Source: Bacteroidales bacterium
Lineage (GTDB): Bacteria > Bacteroidota > Bacteroidia > Bacteroidales > UBA932
Direction: 5' to 3'
NCBI GenBank assembly: GCA_023230265.1
Contig: JALNXR010000120.1
Coordinates: 1 to 6,554, forward strand
DNA: 6,554 nucleotides
Part shown: in pieces, positions 5,155 through 6,554 of the stretch
Numbering within the stretch: the first letter of the stretch is position 1
Layout of the letters: each line of letters starts with the position of its first letter
Made by a program: the position numbers and the translations under genes
Notes under the pieces: generated by a model
Seen by the model: only the letters and a program-made list of their open reading frames with translations
The model's database searches: none
Told to the model about the DNA's origin: nothing

Positions 5155-6554
5155 CAAAAAAATATTTAAAATCATAGCGGAAGAGGCTGAGTTTTTAAAT
5201 GTAAGGGCTTATGTTATTGGCGGCTATGTAAGAGATTGCTTTCTGCAGAGAAAAAGTAAGGATATTGATATAGTTGCAGAAGGCAGCGGAATTGAGCTGG
5301 CTGAGAGAGTGGCTGCCAGGCTTGGTGTCAGGATTACTGTATTTAAAAACTTTGGCACAGCCATGCTTAAATCCGGAAATACCGAGATAGAATTCGTAGG
5401 TGCAAGAAGGGAGTCATACCGTTCTGATTCCAGGAAACCGATTGTGGAGGATGGATCTCTGGAGGATGATCAGCTCAGAAGGGATTTTACTATTAACGCT
5501 CTTGCTTTCAGTCTGCAAAAGGAGGAGTTCGGGAATTTGATTGACCCCTTTGGAGGGGTGCGGGATCTGCAGGCTGGTATTATCAGGACACCTCTGGATC
5601 CTGATATAACCTATAGTGACGATCCTCTCAGAATGATAAGAGCCATACGCTTTGCCACGCAACTTGGTTTTACAATTCACAATGAGTCAATTGAATCTAT
5701 CAAAAGGAACCGGGAGAGGATAAAGATTTTGTCCGTAGAGAGAATCACTGATGAGCTGAACAAGATTATGCTGGCCTCCAAACCCTCTGTTGGATGGTAC
5801 CTTCTTGAGAGCACCGGCTTGCTGGATTATATACTTCCCCAACTTGGAAATCTCAGGGGTGTGGAGAGCATAGAAGGGAGGGAGCACAAGGATAATTTCT
5901 CCCACACATTGCAGGTTCTGGACAACATTGCTGCCTCAGGTGACAATCTATGGCTCAGATGGGCTGCTCTTCTGCATGACATTGCCAAGCCTTTGACTAA
6001 GAGTTATGAACCCGGGACCGGATGGACATTTCACGGCCATGAATTTCTCGGGGCAAAAATGGTACCGGCCATTTTCAGACAACTTAAACTTCCCGCAAAT
6101 GAAAAGATGAAGTATGTTCAGAAGCTTGTACTGCTTCATCTCAGGCCGATCTCCCTTGTACAGGAGGAGGTTACAGATTCAGCAGTGAGAAGATTGCTCT
6201 TTGACGCGGGAGACGATATTGATGACCTTATGCTCTTGTGTGAGGCTGATGTCACTTCCAAAAACGAGAAGAGGGCTAAAAAGCATCTTTCAAATTTCAC
6301 ACTGGTAAGAAACAAACTTATTGAGGTAGAGGCTAAGGATGCTGTGAGAAACTTTAAAAATCCGATTACCGGGGAGTATATTATGGAATACTACTCTATA
6401 CCTCCGGGGAGAATTGTCGGGGAGATAAAGGAGTATATCAAGAATGCCATTCTGGATGGAATTATCCCCAACGATTTTGAGGCTGCTAAAGAGCTTATGG
6501 AGAGGCGTGCGTCAGAACTGGGGCTCAATGCCGTTAAAGATACCCCTGGTAACT
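5141..6554 (+). CDS. cca: CCA tRNA nucleotidyltransferase with HD domain, stop codon beyond right edge
   Basis: This class II nucleotidyltransferase builds or repairs the CCA 3' end of tRNA from CTP and ATP. In the 471 visible residues, the catalytic head has YVIGGYVRD at 24-32 and DID at 41-43 (Asp41 and Asp43 bind metal). RRDFTINAL lies at 113-121. DDPLR at 160-164 corresponds to the EDxxR base-templating motif. VERITDEL at 199-206 starts the neck. An HD domain follows, with His255, the His279-Asp280 pair and Asp370 as likely metal ligands, so phosphohydrolase activity is possible. ATG 5141 is the only suitable start: it is 23 residues before the GG motif and lies within the end of the HsdR-N-like gene (14-bp overlap). 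No internal promoter is seen. The family is usually about 470-480 residues, so almost all of the gene is present. A poly(A)- or A-adding specificity cannot be excluded from motifs alone. Confidence 0.96.
   Translation, partial: MDFLNKKIFKIIAEEAEFLNVRAYVIGGYVRDCFLQRKSKDIDIVAEGSGIELAERVAARLGVRITVFKNFGTAMLKSGNTEIEFVGARRESYRSDSRKPIVEDGSLEDDQLRRDFTINALAFSLQKEEFGNLIDPFGGVRDLQAGIIRTPLDPDITYSDDPLRMIRAIRFATQLGFTIHNESIESIKRNRERIKILSVERITDELNKIMLASKPSVGWYLLESTGLLDYILPQLGNLRGVESIEGREHKDNFSHTLQVLDNIAASGDNLWLRWAALLHDIAKPLTKSYEPGTGWTFHGHEFLGAKMVPAIFRQLKLPANEKMKYVQKLVLLHLRPISLVQEEVTDSAVRRLLFDAGDDIDDLMLLCEADVTSKNEKRAKKHLSNFTLVRNKLIEVEAKDAVRNFKNPITGEYIMEYYSIPPGRIVGEIKEYIKNAILDGIIPNDFEAAKELMERRASELGLNAVKDTPGN

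Noticed and set aside
5414..6139. Minus-strand open frames at 5414-5680, 5687-5905 and 5948-6139
   Set aside because: They are antisense to the catalytic and HD domains of cca and have no promoter or family features.

Overview
The window looks like an ordinary chromosomal stretch from a member of the Bacteroidota, most likely the Bacteroidales. The evidence is the promoter sequence TAnnTTTG (the Bacteroidetes -7 box) 18 to 38 nt upstream of five start codons, the absence of clear Shine-Dalgarno sequences, a Bacteroidetes-type short RsmI, an orphan HsdR-N-like protein, and a single CCA enzyme with an HD domain. There is no mobile element, tRNA, rRNA or CRISPR array. Genes fill nearly all of the DNA, and the longest gap is about 114 bp.

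Layout, left to right. (1) Leftward pair: a 241-residue coiled-coil protein of unknown function (1370 to 645), followed after 28 bp by rsmI (616 to beyond the left edge), which encodes the 16S rRNA 2'-O-methyltransferase. (2) tdk (1414-1989) runs rightward from a 43-bp divergent promoter gap. (3) A small secreted lipoprotein (2434 to 1979) runs leftward and overlaps the end of tdk by 11 bp. (4) alr (2549-3640) runs rightward and encodes an alanine racemase. (5) holA (4677 to 3607) runs leftward, encodes the DNA polymerase III delta subunit, and overlaps the end of alr by 34 bp. (6) A rightward pair: an HsdR N-terminal-like nuclease-fold protein (4753-5154) and cca (5141 to beyond the right edge), which overlap by 14 bp.

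The genes are mostly housekeeping: rRNA methylation, dTMP salvage, D-alanine supply for peptidoglycan, the replication clamp loader and tRNA 3'-end maturation. They do not form one pathway. The shared theme is compaction. Divergent promoters sit in short gaps, convergent genes overlap at their stops, and at least one convincing intrinsic terminator lies inside the coding sequence of the opposing gene: the lipoprotein terminator inside tdk.

I found no clear new biological system. The items most worth following up are the terminator embedded in tdk, the orphan PD-(D/E)xK protein coupled to cca, and the hexanucleotide-repeat acidic linker in the coiled-coil protein.
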